Below are positions 1 to 8,065 of a DNA stretch of 38,503 bases, one piece after another. The translations under genes and the position numbers were made by a program. Under the pieces are notes generated by a model. The model ran no database searches and had not been told where the DNA came from. It saw only the letters and a program-made list of their open reading frames with translations. This DNA comes from Haloferacaceae archaeon B1-Br10_E2g22. GTDB lineage: Archaea; Halobacteriota; Halobacteria; Halobacteriales; Haloferacaceae. Where the stretch lies: the NCBI GenBank assembly GCA_001563795.1, contig LKML01000009.1, forward strand, positions 1 to 38,503, read 5' to 3'. Numbering within the stretch: the first letter of the stretch is position 1; every line of letters starts with the position of its first letter.

Positions 1-275
1 ACTCAGGGAGGAAGAACCTCCGCATGCCGAACGATGATGAGATGTTTGCAGTCGTCACCGATATGCTCGGCGGTGGCCGAGTCCGACTCCGGTGTAACGA
101 CGGCAAAGAACGAATGGGCCGCATTCCTGGCCGAATGCGATTCCGAACCTGGATCAATGAGGACGACGTCGTTCTCATCGAACCGTGGGACTGGCAGGAC
201 GAAAAAGCCGATGTCGAGTGGCGCTACGACAGTCAAGACGCCCAACAGCTCCGCGAAGAAGGCCACATCAACTAG
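1..275 (+). CDS. eif1A: Translation initiation factor aIF1A (5' end outside window)
   Basis: Archaeal homologue of eIF1A, an OB-fold protein that binds the small ribosomal subunit A site and helps initiator tRNA and start-codon selection. The readable part runs from Ser-Gly-Arg-Lys before the internal Met at 24 to a TAG at 273-275. The frame is open to the window edge, and family members usually carry a short basic Asn/Arg-rich leader before the MPNDDEMF segment, so the true start lies upstream and the internal ATG at 24 is not the start. The OB-fold core with the RIPGRMR and [19 protein letters not shown] segments is intact, and the C-terminus ends normally in an acidic REEGHIN. Length and sequence fit the family very well. 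Confidence 0.95.
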   Translation, partial: SGRKNLRMPNDDEMFAVVTDMLGGGRVRLRCNDGKERMGRIPGRMRFRTWINEDDVVLIEPWDWQDEKADVEWRYDSQDAQQLREEGHIN

Positions 276-338
276 AATCGTATTTTTAGCTAACCGAACT
301 GTCAGCCGAGAGCAACTGCACCCCTGTGATACGCCGAG

Positions 339-2558
339 CTAGTCGGTCGAACGTGTTGTCGTCTGGATCGGGTTTGATTCTTCTCTCGAGGCGAGTGTGC
401 TGTTGAGCCCCGAGGCGGTATTCATTGTGTCTTCGGTGTTCTCGATTGCCTGTTCGATCGGTGGGAACGAAAGAGTGACAACCGAGCCGTGGGTTTCTTT
501 GTTTTTGATTGTGAGCTCTCCGTCCATTCCCTCGACAATCCATTTGACAAGCCACAGCCCCAGCCCACTGATGTGTTCGAGCGGTGTCTCGACGCCGGAA
601 GTAATAACACGCCGTTCGGCCTCAGGAATACCAGCGCCGTTGTCGCTCACTGTAAGTTCGATCTGTCCGGTGGGTTCAGCGTAGCCTGCGACGATGTCTA
701 CTTCCGGTGTTGCTCTGTCGTTGTGTTCGACTGCGTTCTCGATGAGATTGGTAACTGCAGTCCGGATCAGTGTATCCCCCCAAATCGAGACGTCCTCGAG
801 GCGGGTTCGGATCGATGCGTTGGGATACGTTTTGTGGATTGATTGAACCTCTTGGCGGACGACACGGGAGAGTTCAATTCGTTGGAACTCACGCTTGCGG
901 CCGTGGAGTCGCTGGTCGATTTTGCGGACTTTTTCGCCGAGCTGAACGAGATTGCTTGCCTTCTGTTCGATTGTCTTGGCGTGCCGTACCTGGTTTTCAT
1001 CAAGTGTCTCAACCAGAATTTCTGCGTGCCCAACGACGACGTTCATATCGTTTCTCAGGTCGTGTCTGAGCACGCGGTTCATCACCCGTCGGCGCTGTTG
1101 GTGGCGGTATCGCTCGGTAATGTCTCGTGTCGTAACAATAACTCCATCCGTTGTCGGTGTAGAACGGCTGCCACGAACCGTCGTTTCGACCATGCGCCAG
1201 TCACCATCGCCCGTTTTAAGCCGATACTGTGAGTGGACGACTTCGTCAGTACCGGTGACCGCCTCGAGTTCGGTGCTGAGCGAACCGGTGTCGTCAGGAT
1301 GAAACAGCGTTGTGACATCTCGGCCGACAAGCTCGAGTTGGGTGTATTTGAGCTCGGTTTCTGCAGAGGGACTCGCATACGAGATCTCGCCATCTGGCTC
1401 GACGATCAGCACGACGTCGCTGGTGTGTTCGATCACAGCCTGCAGTTCGAGTTCTTGCTCGCGCTGTGTCGTCACATCTCGGAACACCAATAGTTGGCCT
1501 TCAACAGCTGTTTCGACTGGAACCGGCTCGGTGGTAACAATAAACTGTGTCGACTCGAGAAGTAACTCGACGCCCGAAGGGTGGGGCCGAAGCTGTCCAG
1601 TGGTTCTGTCCGTGTGGAGTTCGCCCCCACCATCGGGTCGTGTCGATAGCAGGTTTTCCGGAAGCTCCTCGTTGGAACAGAACTGTAGGAGTTGTCGGCC
1701 GCAGGGCAACACACTCGCGGCCTCGCGGCCGATCACTGGTTCTGGCAGCGACAGCTGCTGGCGTGCAGCCGTGTTGGCGATTCGAATGCGGCCCTCGTCG
1801 TCGATTAAGACGACACCATCTTCCATCGTCGAAAGCACGCGGTTGCGCGCAGTTGGCAGCATATCGAACAGCCGGTAGCGCCCAATGGCAACCAGCAACA
1901 CGATATTCGAGACGCTAAACAGCAGCGGTGTCAATCCGAATGTGGCCGACGACAGTTCGAACAACTGTTCGAGCGGGCCGACAAGCGGCACCCCACCGAC
2001 AACAACGATTGCTAACAGTTGGGGATGGTAGGCTGGGTCTGTATCTCCCAGTGTTCGAACGACCAACAACAACGCGATGTTTGCCAGCAAAAATGCGTAC
2101 ACCAAATGGAACACAAAAAGCGGCCCGACTTCCGGAACAACACTTTCGAACCTGCCGACGAGCCCAACTGTTTGTCCACTGACAAACAGCCCATGTGAAG
2201 TCGTTGTTATCGCTACTCCCAGCATTACGGCGGGTTCTATCGCCAACACCCCGAGCGTCGAGCGACCGAGCAGTTCGTCGTGGCCGGTGTAGGCGAGTAC
2301 GAACACGAACCACAGACTCACATACGGAATGGCCCCGATCCACATCACTGTCAGTGCGTGATAGCTGTAGGCCGGATCGGCCAGAAGATACGCCGCAAAC
2401 CCACCTGCCCACACTACACCCGCAAACATTGTACTGATAAACGAGTACCGAACCAACCGTGATTGGGACTGACACCGCCAGTAGCCAACGGTTGCGACGG
2501 CCGCCGAAAGAAGTCCCGATAAGATAGCGAGTTCAACTATCGGGAGCATCAGATACAT
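339..2558 (-). CDS. Membrane-bound 7TM-PAS-PAS sensor histidine kinase
   Basis: Haloarchaeal two-component sensor. Numbering from a possible TTG start at 2585: a hydrophobic N-terminal 7TM histidine-kinase module spans about residues 13-240, a first PAS-like region 245-375 and a second PAS domain about 377-495. A HisKA helix follows with the phospho-accepting His508 in LRHDLRND, then a HATPase domain with N-box TNLIENAVEHN (about 612-622), G1 box DNGAGI (648-653) and G2 GLGLWL (674-679). The first ATG is at 2558, right before the first membrane helix, and is preferred over the TTG. An A/T-rich TATA-like stretch lies at 2609-2618. The ligand and response regulator are unknown; no receiver-domain gene is adjacent. 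It is divergent from the kinase gene starting at 2700. Confidence 0.88.
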   Translation of the reverse strand: MYLMLPIVELAILSGLLSAAVATVGYWRCQSQSRLVRYSFISTMFAGVVWAGGFAAYLLADPAYSYHALTVMWIGAIPYVSLWFVFVLAYTGHDELLGRSTLGVLAIEPAVMLGVAITTTSHGLFVSGQTVGLVGRFESVVPEVGPLFVFHLVYAFLLANIALLLVVRTLGDTDPAYHPQLLAIVVVGGVPLVGPLEQLFELSSATFGLTPLLFSVSNIVLLVAIGRYRLFDMLPTARNRVLSTMEDGVVLIDDEGRIRIANTAARQQLSLPEPVIGREAASVLPCGRQLLQFCSNEELPENLLSTRPDGGGELHTDRTTGQLRPHPSGVELLLESTQFIVTTEPVPVETAVEGQLLVFRDVTTQREQELELQAVIEHTSDVVLIVEPDGEISYASPSAETELKYTQLELVGRDVTTLFHPDDTGSLSTELEAVTGTDEVVHSQYRLKTGDGDWRMVETTVRGSRSTPTTDGVIVTTRDITERYRHQQRRRVMNRVLRHDLRNDMNVVVGHAEILVETLDENQVRHAKTIEQKASNLVQLGEKVRKIDQRLHGRKREFQRIELSRVVRQEVQSIHKTYPNASIRTRLEDVSIWGDTLIRTAVTNLIENAVEHNDRATPEVDIVAGYAEPTGQIELTVSDNGAGIPEAERRVITSGVETPLEHISGLGLWLVKWIVEGMDGELTIKNKETHGSVVTLSFPPIEQAIENTEDTMNTASGLNSTLASREESNPIQTTTRSTD

Positions 2559-2666
2559 AGAGTGTTTCTTCTGGTGATATCCCAACTATGCATTATTAAT
2601 GTACTGGTTTAAATTATCGCCACTGAGAATTTTCAATAGCCTCAACCCAGCGGTTCCCGTCATGCC

Positions 2667-2677
2667 ATTTATATTGG
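2667..2677 (+). promoter_or_regulatory. TATA box for the small kinase gene
   Basis: The sequence ATTTATATTGG is centred about 29 bases upstream of the ATG at 2700, the spacing expected for a leaderless haloarchaeal transcript, and supports that start. Confidence 0.6.
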
Positions 2678-2699
2678 TTCCTGTCATGGATACGGCTGC

Positions 2700-3509
2700 A
2701 TGCACTTGCGCCGCTTGGTCCGCGGCCGGATCGACTGGCCCGAACTCGAAACTGTGGTACGAACCATTGCCGAGCGGTACGACCGGCCCACCGTTCACGT
2801 CCGGTTTCTCGAGGCCGACAACTGGCTTTCGACGCCAATGGTTGTCGATGATGATCTGTTTGTGAAAGTCATTAGCAAACAGAACACCATAGTCCACGCA
2901 CTGTTTACGACGGGTCGAAACATCGGCGCGTTTTCCAGCGGGACTGAGGGTTTTTTCGAGTCCTTTCAGACACCGTATGAGATGGCTCGCCACGAACTCG
3001 AGGCAACCAAACAGATGCGGCAGTTAGGTGTCAACGCACCCGAACCGATCGAGGCATTCGAGGTTGGCGACTACGGGATTGTTGTCTTGGAGTATCTGTC
3101 GGATTTTCGCTCGCTGGATGGGCTAACGGCGGCCGAAACCGACCTGGCCGGCGAGCTGTTCGGCTCGCTTCGAACCCTCCATGATGCGGGGTTAGCCCAC
3201 GGCGACCTCCGGGCCGAAAACGTGCTCATTCTCGACGACGAGTTGTACTTTATTGATGCGACAAACATCCGCACCGAAGGCCAACAGTCGATTCAGTCCT
3301 ACGATCTCGCCTGTGGACTTGCTGCTCTCGAGCCACTGATTGGTGCTCGCCCAGCAGTCCAGGCCGCCTTAGCCGACTACTCCATCGCCGAACTGCTCGA
3401 TGCACTAAACTTTCTGAGTTTCGTCCGCATCCGCCCGGACCACGAGTTCGATTCTGCGAGCCTCACCAGCGAGATTGAAAAACGTGCCAGCGACAGCCAG
3501 CGAACCTAA
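2700..3509 (+). CDS. Small RIO/WaaP-like protein kinase
   Basis: A 269-residue minimal kinase fold. Visible kinase elements are a Lys in the VKVI strand (residue 56), a helix-C-like segment with conserved Glu (about 98-101), the catalytic loop HGDLRAEN (167-174) with catalytic Asp and Asn, and the metal-binding Asp in FIDATN (about 186). There is no Ser/Thr-kinase activation segment, and the short C-lobe resembles the RIO, Bud32 and Kdo/WaaP group of small kinases. Substrate unknown; archaeal members act on ribosome-assembly or KEOPS components, but this one is too divergent to assign. A good TATA box supports the start. It is expressed alone and is divergent from the sensor kinase upstream. 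Confidence 0.75.
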   Translation: MHLRRLVRGRIDWPELETVVRTIAERYDRPTVHVRFLEADNWLSTPMVVDDDLFVKVISKQNTIVHALFTTGRNIGAFSSGTEGFFESFQTPYEMARHELEATKQMRQLGVNAPEPIEAFEVGDYGIVVLEYLSDFRSLDGLTAAETDLAGELFGSLRTLHDAGLAHGDLRAENVLILDDELYFIDATNIRTEGQQSIQSYDLACGLAALEPLIGARPAVQAALADYSIAELLDALNFLSFVRIRPDHEFDSASLTSEIEKRASDSQRT

Positions 3510-3518
3510 TTGACATCC

Positions 3519-3582
3519 CCCCGCCCTAAACAGTAGCTGCCTCGACGAAAGTCAGATTTGGCAACTACTGTAAAGCACGGGG
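3519..3582. repeat. Long imperfect inverted repeat (hairpin), likely IS200/IS605-type remnant
   Basis: Arms 3519-3541 and 3560-3582 pair at 18 of 23 positions. The 18-base loop contains a further GAC-GAAA-GTC mini-hairpin (3544-3553), so the whole folds as one long stem capped by a GNRA-type tetraloop. The flanking CATCCCCCCGCCC and CGGGGCTTTGTCC text resembles hairpins at IS200/IS605-family ends as recalled from other genomes. No transposase frame adjoins it. Confidence 0.55.
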
Positions 3583-4010
3583 CTTTGTCCTTGATTCTCC
3601 GTAGTCCCACAGTTGATAGACTATCAGTTACTTGTCAGCTATTACTGACTAACAGCAAGCTGTTGAGTCTGTGCGTAGCCAGTATCCTCTGAATGGGTAT
3701 GTAAAACAACTGAAAGAGTCAGTGCCCCCACACGACCCTTTCGTGCAGAGAGTACTGTATGAAACAGTCCCCCATCTCTGCGTTCTATCTTTGGAGACAG
3801 GACAGTAAAAAGCAGTTTGCTTTCCTCGAGAGAGTGATTCCTTTTTGACAGCAACTGCGGTTCACGACCTGTGTGAACGTTCAACAATGATCACGAAAAA
3901 CTATATGTTTGTTCAGTTGCATGCCTCTGTACGCAGATGCACCTCGTCTTGGGTCAGTGCGAAAGCGGCCGCCACATCTGGAACTACGTTGGCCAACGGC
4001 CAACAGGTAG
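3583..4010. other. Non-coding stretch, nothing convincing
   Basis: About 430 bases of lower GC than the neighbours between the hairpin and the histidine-kinase remnant. It holds a small palindrome (GATAGACTATC near 3614) and a TATA-like AACTATATG near 3899-3907 that could have served the decayed kinase. Reading frames here are short and look like no protein I know. It may be decayed insertion-element DNA, but no terminal repeats or transposase motifs could be confirmed. Confidence 0.4.
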
Positions 4011-4521
4011 GTGTCAGCGCTCACAGTGACGTTCTCGTCCGTCAGGTATGGAGTGATCTTCACGGGACTTCTTGCCAGGCGTTGGGGCCGTTGGGCTGGC
4101 CTCGTATCTGTTGAGACATCGCAACAAGGCTGGAGCCGGTTGGTTTATTAGCAACCTCGTGGCCGATGCCAAGCGGATTCGAACTGGCCTGCGTTTGCTT
4201 TCGGTAGTGCTTTCGAACCGTCTCGAGAACGCAGTTGACCACGGCGGCAGGCGAACGAACACCGAACAGCTACCGTCGGTCGACATTCACGTCTCGGCGG
4301 CCGACGACAACAGGCTCACCCAGTTCGAACTGCGAGATTCCAACGACTCGATTCCGAACAGCGAACTCGAGGCCATCCGTGCTGGCGACGAAACCGCACT
4401 CAAATACGGCCTCGGTGTCGGTCTCTGGGTTGTCAACTGGTGTGTGACGATGCTCGACGGCGAAATCGACTGTAGCTACGACAACGGCACTGTCATTAGG
4501 GTCTCGGTACCACAGCAGTAG
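4011..4521 (+). pseudogene. Decayed 7TM histidine kinase (frameshift plus internal deletion)
   Basis: A GTG at 4011 opens a frame reading like the start of a 7TM sensor (MSALTVTF... VIFTGLLA). At 4077 one extra A breaks it; removing that base joins it to GVGAVGLASYLLRHRNKAG, the usual end of the first membrane helix. The frame then jumps straight into a HATPase domain: N-box LSNRLENAVDHG, a degraded G1 box (DSNDSIP instead of DNGxGIP) and G2 GLGVGLW, ending with an ordinary TAG at 4519-4521. The remaining membrane helices, any PAS domains and the HisKA histidine are missing. About 170 residues remain of a protein that would usually exceed 350. It could still make a soluble ATPase-like fragment from an internal TTG at 4072, but loss of function is more likely. 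Confidence 0.7.
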
Positions 4522-4537
4522 GTGTTTTCGAAACCGC

Positions 4538-5002
4538 TCAGGAGCGTCTCGAGTCTGCTTCTGTGACTGTGGCATCGACGCCGAGTTCCTCGAGAGCGCG
4601 GTCGATTACGGTCGCCTCGACGAGTTGGCGGTCTTCGGTCATGGGATCGTCGGCGGCCGCGAGCGCCTTGTGGCTTCGTTCGAGCAGTTGCTCCTCGAGT
4701 TCGGCCTGATTGGGTTCTTTGGTCGTGTTCAACAGCGCCTCGAAATCCTCTCGGAGATCAAACGAGGCGTAGGCGACGTTACACCGCGAAAGCGGATGTT
4801 GGCCCATCTCCAAGGCGAGATCACACACGAGTTGCCAGTCGTCGGCACAAAACTGGAGGGTAACGGGGCTGACGATATCTTGCCAGGCAATTGGGCCGCT
4901 GTTTTTCATCAGTTGCACTGCTCGCGGCGGCACCTCGAGACGACTGGCCGTTTTTGGATTCCCGCAGAGACAACAGGGGGTGTCGGTTCGCCCAGTGAAC
5001 AT
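4538..5002 (-). CDS. Conserved haloarchaeal protein with N-terminal Cys cluster
   Basis: A 154-residue soluble protein of unknown function. The N-terminus carries a CCLCG cluster (Cys10, 11, 13), with further cysteines in LQFCADDW, LVCDLAL and SRCNVAY, so metal binding is plausible. The C-terminal third is acidic and helical, rich in Glu and Leu. The start is an ATG with no good upstream alternative. It is convergent with the decayed histidine kinase (16-base gap). Residues 20-40, VPPRAVQLMKNSGPIAWQDI, suggest a helical domain, but I recognise no named family. Confidence 0.65.
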   Translation of the reverse strand: MFTGRTDTPCCLCGNPKTASRLEVPPRAVQLMKNSGPIAWQDIVSPVTLQFCADDWQLVCDLALEMGQHPLSRCNVAYASFDLREDFEALLNTTKEPNQAELEEQLLERSHKALAAADDPMTEDRQLVEATVIDRALEELGVDATVTEADSRRS

Positions 5003-5070
5003 ACCGCTTGTAGGCTGCGGGCTTGTATGGATGTTACGTCACCCTGATTCGCTGGGCGACGGTAGTGCTG

Positions 5071-5721
5071 CTACCGTCGGGCGTGGGCTTTTTCGAACCG
5101 ATCCGGCGGCAGACGGAGGTCATCGAGATCCTGGCGGTGTTTGAGATTGTAGACTACCTGCATGTGGTCGGTCGTTGGCGAGCCGTTACACGAAAGACGA
5201 ATTCCCTGCTCGAGAAACGTATCCGACAGAATGTGATCGACGAGCTGGGAGAGTTCGCCCTCACACACCGAGACCGCACAGTTTGCACACGCCCCGCCCC
5301 GGCAAGCATACGGCCAAGCAAAGCCGTTGTGTTCGGCAGCCTCGAGCAGCGTTTCGTCGTCTTCGACCTCGAAAACGCCGTAGTCGACCGGCGGTAGGTC
5401 GGCGGCAGCGGCCTTCTCAAAGAGGTCTTCGTCCTCGAGTTCCCAGCCGTAGTCGTCGAGCACTTCGTAGTTGAGATACTCGACCTGTGTGGGTTCGTCT
5501 TCGGGTTCTGGCTCTTGATTGGCGACGACAGCAGCATGATCAACACGCTCGTCAGGGTCGGCCTCGCTCAGCCGTTCGTAGGCGCGTTCGACGCGTTTGA
5601 ACGCTTCCTCGCTGCCGCCGAGATCAGGATGTGTCTCTTTGACTCGCCGCCGGTAGGCGGCCTTTATTTCGTCTTCGTCGGCATCAGAGTCTATCTCGAG
5701 AATATCATACGGAGACGCCAT
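5071..5721 (-). CDS. J-domain / 2Fe-2S ferredoxin fusion protein
   Basis: A 216-residue fusion. Residues 1-60 are a J-domain with the HPD tripeptide at 31-33, the part that stimulates Hsp70/DnaK ATPase. An acidic linker (about 65-110) follows. Residues about 112-195 are a plant-type 2Fe-2S ferredoxin with Cys140-x4-Cys145-x2-Cys148 and the fourth ligand Cys178 in LSCNGSP. The acidic insert-rich style is typical of haloarchaeal plant-type ferredoxins. J-domain/ferredoxin fusions are known from haloarchaea; a role in delivering chaperone help to Fe-S assembly or to a redox partner is inference. All four iron ligands and the HPD are intact, so the protein should be functional. Confidence 0.9.
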   Translation of the reverse strand: MASPYDILEIDSDADEDEIKAAYRRRVKETHPDLGGSEEAFKRVERAYERLSEADPDERVDHAAVVANQEPEPEDEPTQVEYLNYEVLDDYGWELEDEDLFEKAAAADLPPVDYGVFEVEDDETLLEAAEHNGFAWPYACRGGACANCAVSVCEGELSQLVDHILSDTFLEQGIRLSCNGSPTTDHMQVVYNLKHRQDLDDLRLPPDRFEKAHARR

Positions 5722-5824
5722 TGGATGTATAGTCTGTTGATCAACTACTGGAGTGCCACGAACCTTAAGCCGTCGACTTGCTGTGGGTCGGGCTTTTTAG
5801 CCTCCCGGCGTCCACACAGCGGGT

Positions 5825-6607
5825 ATGCCAACAACTGACTCTGCGGGTTGTGACATCTACTATGAACGAACCGCAGGCGATCCAGACCGCGAGCCGGTTG
5901 TCTTCGTCGGCGAGTTGGGTCTGGGAGCCTGGCAGTGGGGCTGGCAGTACGCCGGACTCCGTGGCCGCGAGACCATCGTCTACGACCACCGCGGCAGCGG
6001 TCGCTCGGATATGCCTGCTGGTTCTTGCACAATGGACGATCTCCTCGCTGATCTCGAGGCAGTCTTCCGGGCGACAAACACTCGCCGCGCGCATGTCGTC
6101 GGCTGCGGACTCGGCGGCTGTGTCGGCCTCACAGCAGCCCGACAAACGGGCCGTGTTCGGAGTCTCACGCTGATCGGGACGCCCGTTTCAGGCTCAGCGT
6201 ACGACACCGCCGAGCTACAGGCAGATCCTGCCGATATCTCGGCGCTCCGAGCCTCGACGGCGGCGCTGTTGTCCACTGCGTTCTGTGAGGCTCACCCAGA
6301 CGTACTCGAGCAGATCTGTGCATGGCGAGCCGACGAAGACGCCACACCCTCTGCCCAACGGGCCCAGCAGGCGGCTCTCGAGGCGTTCGACGCTGAGCCG
6401 CTCTATGAGATCACCCATCCTGCACTTGTGGTGGCCGGTGGAGCTGATTTGGTACTCGAGGCAGCCGAACGCACGCGACTAGCTGAGCGGTTGCCGCGCG
6501 GAGAACTCCTCGAGTTCCCCGAGGCGGGCCATCTCGTGGGTATCGAGCGGTCGGCTGCAGTCAACGATCGACTGAGTGGGTTTCTGTTGTCGGTTGAATC
6601 CGACTAA
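5825..6607 (+). CDS. Alpha/beta-hydrolase-fold protein lacking the nucleophile
   Basis: A 260-residue protein with the complete fold order: strand and oxyanion-region VVFVGELGLGAW (about 25-36), DHRGSGRSDMP (54-64), the elbow HVVGCGLGGCVGL (90-102), an acid candidate in VVAGGADLV (Asp208) and the general-base His236 in EAGHLVGIE. The elbow should read G-x-S-x-G-G, but the nucleophile position (95) is Gly, while Cys94 sits one residue earlier. It is therefore either a non-hydrolytic family member (lyase, dioxygenase-like or binding protein) or uses an unusual residue. A TATA-like GCTTTTTAGCC lies about 30 bases upstream. It reads in the same direction as the amidotransferase 68 bases downstream. 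Confidence 0.8.
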   Translation: MPTTDSAGCDIYYERTAGDPDREPVVFVGELGLGAWQWGWQYAGLRGRETIVYDHRGSGRSDMPAGSCTMDDLLADLEAVFRATNTRRAHVVGCGLGGCVGLTAARQTGRVRSLTLIGTPVSGSAYDTAELQADPADISALRASTAALLSTAFCEAHPDVLEQICAWRADEDATPSAQRAQQAALEAFDAEPLYEITHPALVVAGGADLVLEAAERTRLAERLPRGELLEFPEAGHLVGIERSAAVNDRLSGFLLSVESD

Positions 6608-6675
6608 GCTCAGCAAGACCGGCAGAACCCGCAGTCTGCGCAACCGACTTACTTACTCACCGATAGAGACAGCCA

Positions 6676-7389
6676 ATGAGACGACTCCGATTCGGGCTGC
6701 TACAGGCGGCCCACGACAACGAACATACGACCCGCAACTTCAGACGCGAACTCGAGGCCGACCTTGTCGAGTTTGATGTCAACAGCGGTGAACTCCCTCC
6801 TCATACCGACTTCGACGGGCTAGTCGTCACCGGCTCGCGATCCTCTGTTTATTGGGACGAAGCGTGGATCGAACCACTCCTCGAGTACGTCGCTGCGGCT
6901 GCTGCTGACGGCGCGGCGATTCTCGGTGTCTGTTATGGCCACCAGGTGCTTGCGGAGGCACTCGGTGGTCGCGTCGCCGGAATGGATGCCTTCGAGTTGG
7001 GATACAACACCGTCGAGCAGGTCGGCGATGATGTGCTGTTCGAAGGAATCAGCACGCAGTTTCGGGTCTTTACCAGCCACGGCGATACGGTCGTCGAACT
7101 TCCACCGGGTGCAACACTCACCGCGCGCAATGAGTACGGCGTCCACGGCTTCCGGCGCGAACATTGCTGGGGCCTGCAGTTCCATCCGGAGTATGACATC
7201 GAAACCGCTCTCGATATCGCCGAAAGCAAACGCGAACGATTGGGCGACGAGCAAGTCGACCGTGTGCTCGAAGCAATTACACTCGAGGAGTATACCGCAG
7301 CCTGTGAGGCCAAACAGCTCTTTGAGAACTTCGCTGCGTACGCTCTCGAGCAGGCCGACGAGCCTGAAAGACACGAAGTTGCGGCCTGA
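6676..7389 (+). CDS. Stand-alone class I glutamine amidotransferase
   Basis: A GMP-synthase-like glutaminase domain of 237 residues. The catalytic triad is visible: Cys86 in the elbow GVCYGHQ, and His170 and Glu172 in LQFHPEYD. TGSRSSVYW (52-60) matches the oxyanion-loop region. There is no attached synthetase domain, and the family contains many stand-alone members of unknown acceptor (gamma-glutamyl hydrolase-like or GuaA-like). The C-terminal 50 residues form an extra helical segment. It starts at ATG 6676, 68 bases after the hydrolase-fold gene. The substrate is not predictable from the sequence. Confidence 0.85.
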   Translation: MRRLRFGLLQAAHDNEHTTRNFRRELEADLVEFDVNSGELPPHTDFDGLVVTGSRSSVYWDEAWIEPLLEYVAAAAADGAAILGVCYGHQVLAEALGGRVAGMDAFELGYNTVEQVGDDVLFEGISTQFRVFTSHGDTVVELPPGATLTARNEYGVHGFRREHCWGLQFHPEYDIETALDIAESKRERLGDEQVDRVLEAITLEEYTAACEAKQLFENFAAYALEQADEPERHEVAA

Positions 7390-7449
7390 TACCCTGCCGA
7401 GCTGGAGCCGTTTACCGAAATACAGCAGTACGAGTACAGTAATTACAGC

Positions 7450-7625
7450 GGAAGCAGCGCGAAATCCCACGACTGAAGTCGTGGGCTACTGACGACCACC
7501 TGAGCGATAGGTATGAACTTCATACGATCTCTGAGCGGTTGGACGACGAAGACGGCGGGATCGATCCACAGGCGTGGGATTCGGCTGCATCTAACGAACC
7601 GCACCCCAACGAGCGCAGCGAGTAG
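7450..7625 (+). pseudogene. IS200/IS605-type right-end hairpin joined to an orphan C-terminal coding remnant
   Basis: Bases 7466-7485 form a perfect 8-bp stem with a TGAA loop (CCCACGAC/GTCGTGGG). This hairpin, preceded by GCGCGAAAT, is the signature I know from the 3' end of haloarchaeal TnpB-type elements. From 7503 the frame reads LSDRYELHTISERLDDEDGG and onward to a TAG at 7623-7625. It has coding-like acidic composition but no start codon, as if the element had cut off the rest of a gene. No tnpB frame remains upstream. The family of the fragment is not recognised. Confidence 0.5.
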
Positions 7626-7670
7626 ATACAACAGTCGGCTATCTCGGCTGATCATCACCCCAGAGAACGC

Positions 7671-7680
7671 GCTTAAATAG
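7671..7680 (+). promoter_or_regulatory. TATA box for the ferredoxin gene
   Basis: GCTTAAATAG is centred about 26 bases before the ATG at 7702, in leaderless spacing. Confidence 0.6.
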
Positions 7681-7701
7681 CCGCCCCACGAGGGTTCAGT
7701 A

Positions 7702-8022
7702 ATGGCTATCGACCCGAATTTCGACGTGAACCGCGAGAAGGTGGGTGAGGAAAACGGCGTTGACGTCTGGGGGCCCGTCGATCCACCCGAAAAATTGGGT
7801 ATCCACGGCACCCACGTCGCCGTCGACTACGACATCTGTTTCGCCGACGGTGCGTGTCTCGAGAACTGCCCTGTGGATGTATTTACGTGGGTTGATACCC
7901 CAGACCATCCCGAAAGCGACCGGAAAGTCGAACCTACCCGTGAAGACCAGTGTATCGACTGTATGCTGTGTGTGGATATCTGTCCGGTCGATGCGATTGA
8001 CGTCGACGCCAGCCGAAAATAG
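7702..8022 (+). CDS. 7Fe (3Fe-4S/4Fe-4S) Sulfolobus-type ferredoxin
   Basis: A 106-residue dicluster ferredoxin. Cluster I has the pattern Cys46-x2-Asp49-x2-Cys52-x3-Cys56-Pro: the second Cys is replaced by Asp, as in Sulfolobus ferredoxin, where this site holds a 3Fe-4S centre. Cluster II is the regular Cys84-x2-Cys87-x2-Cys90-x3-Cys94-Pro 4Fe-4S motif. The N-terminal extension with GIHGTH (33-38) corresponds to the region that binds zinc in Sulfolobus zinc-ferredoxin. It acts as a cytoplasmic low-potential electron carrier; the partner is unknown and the gene is alone. The classic haloarchaeal carrier for 2-oxoacid oxidoreductases is the plant-type ferredoxin, so this one probably has a different partner. 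Confidence 0.9.
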   Translation: MAIDPNFDVNREKVGEENGVDVWGPVDPPEKLGIHGTHVAVDYDICFADGACLENCPVDVFTWVDTPDHPESDRKVEPTREDQCIDCMLCVDICPVDAIDVDASRK

Positions 8023-8065
8023 CGACGACGATTTTGCCTGATGTTGGCCGACGTTTTGGCTATTG

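Noticed and set aside
3642-3887. 81-codon minus-strand frame in the gene-poor stretch
   Set aside because: Composition is not acidic, no motif or promoter is recognisable, and it lies in lower-GC DNA that looks non-coding.
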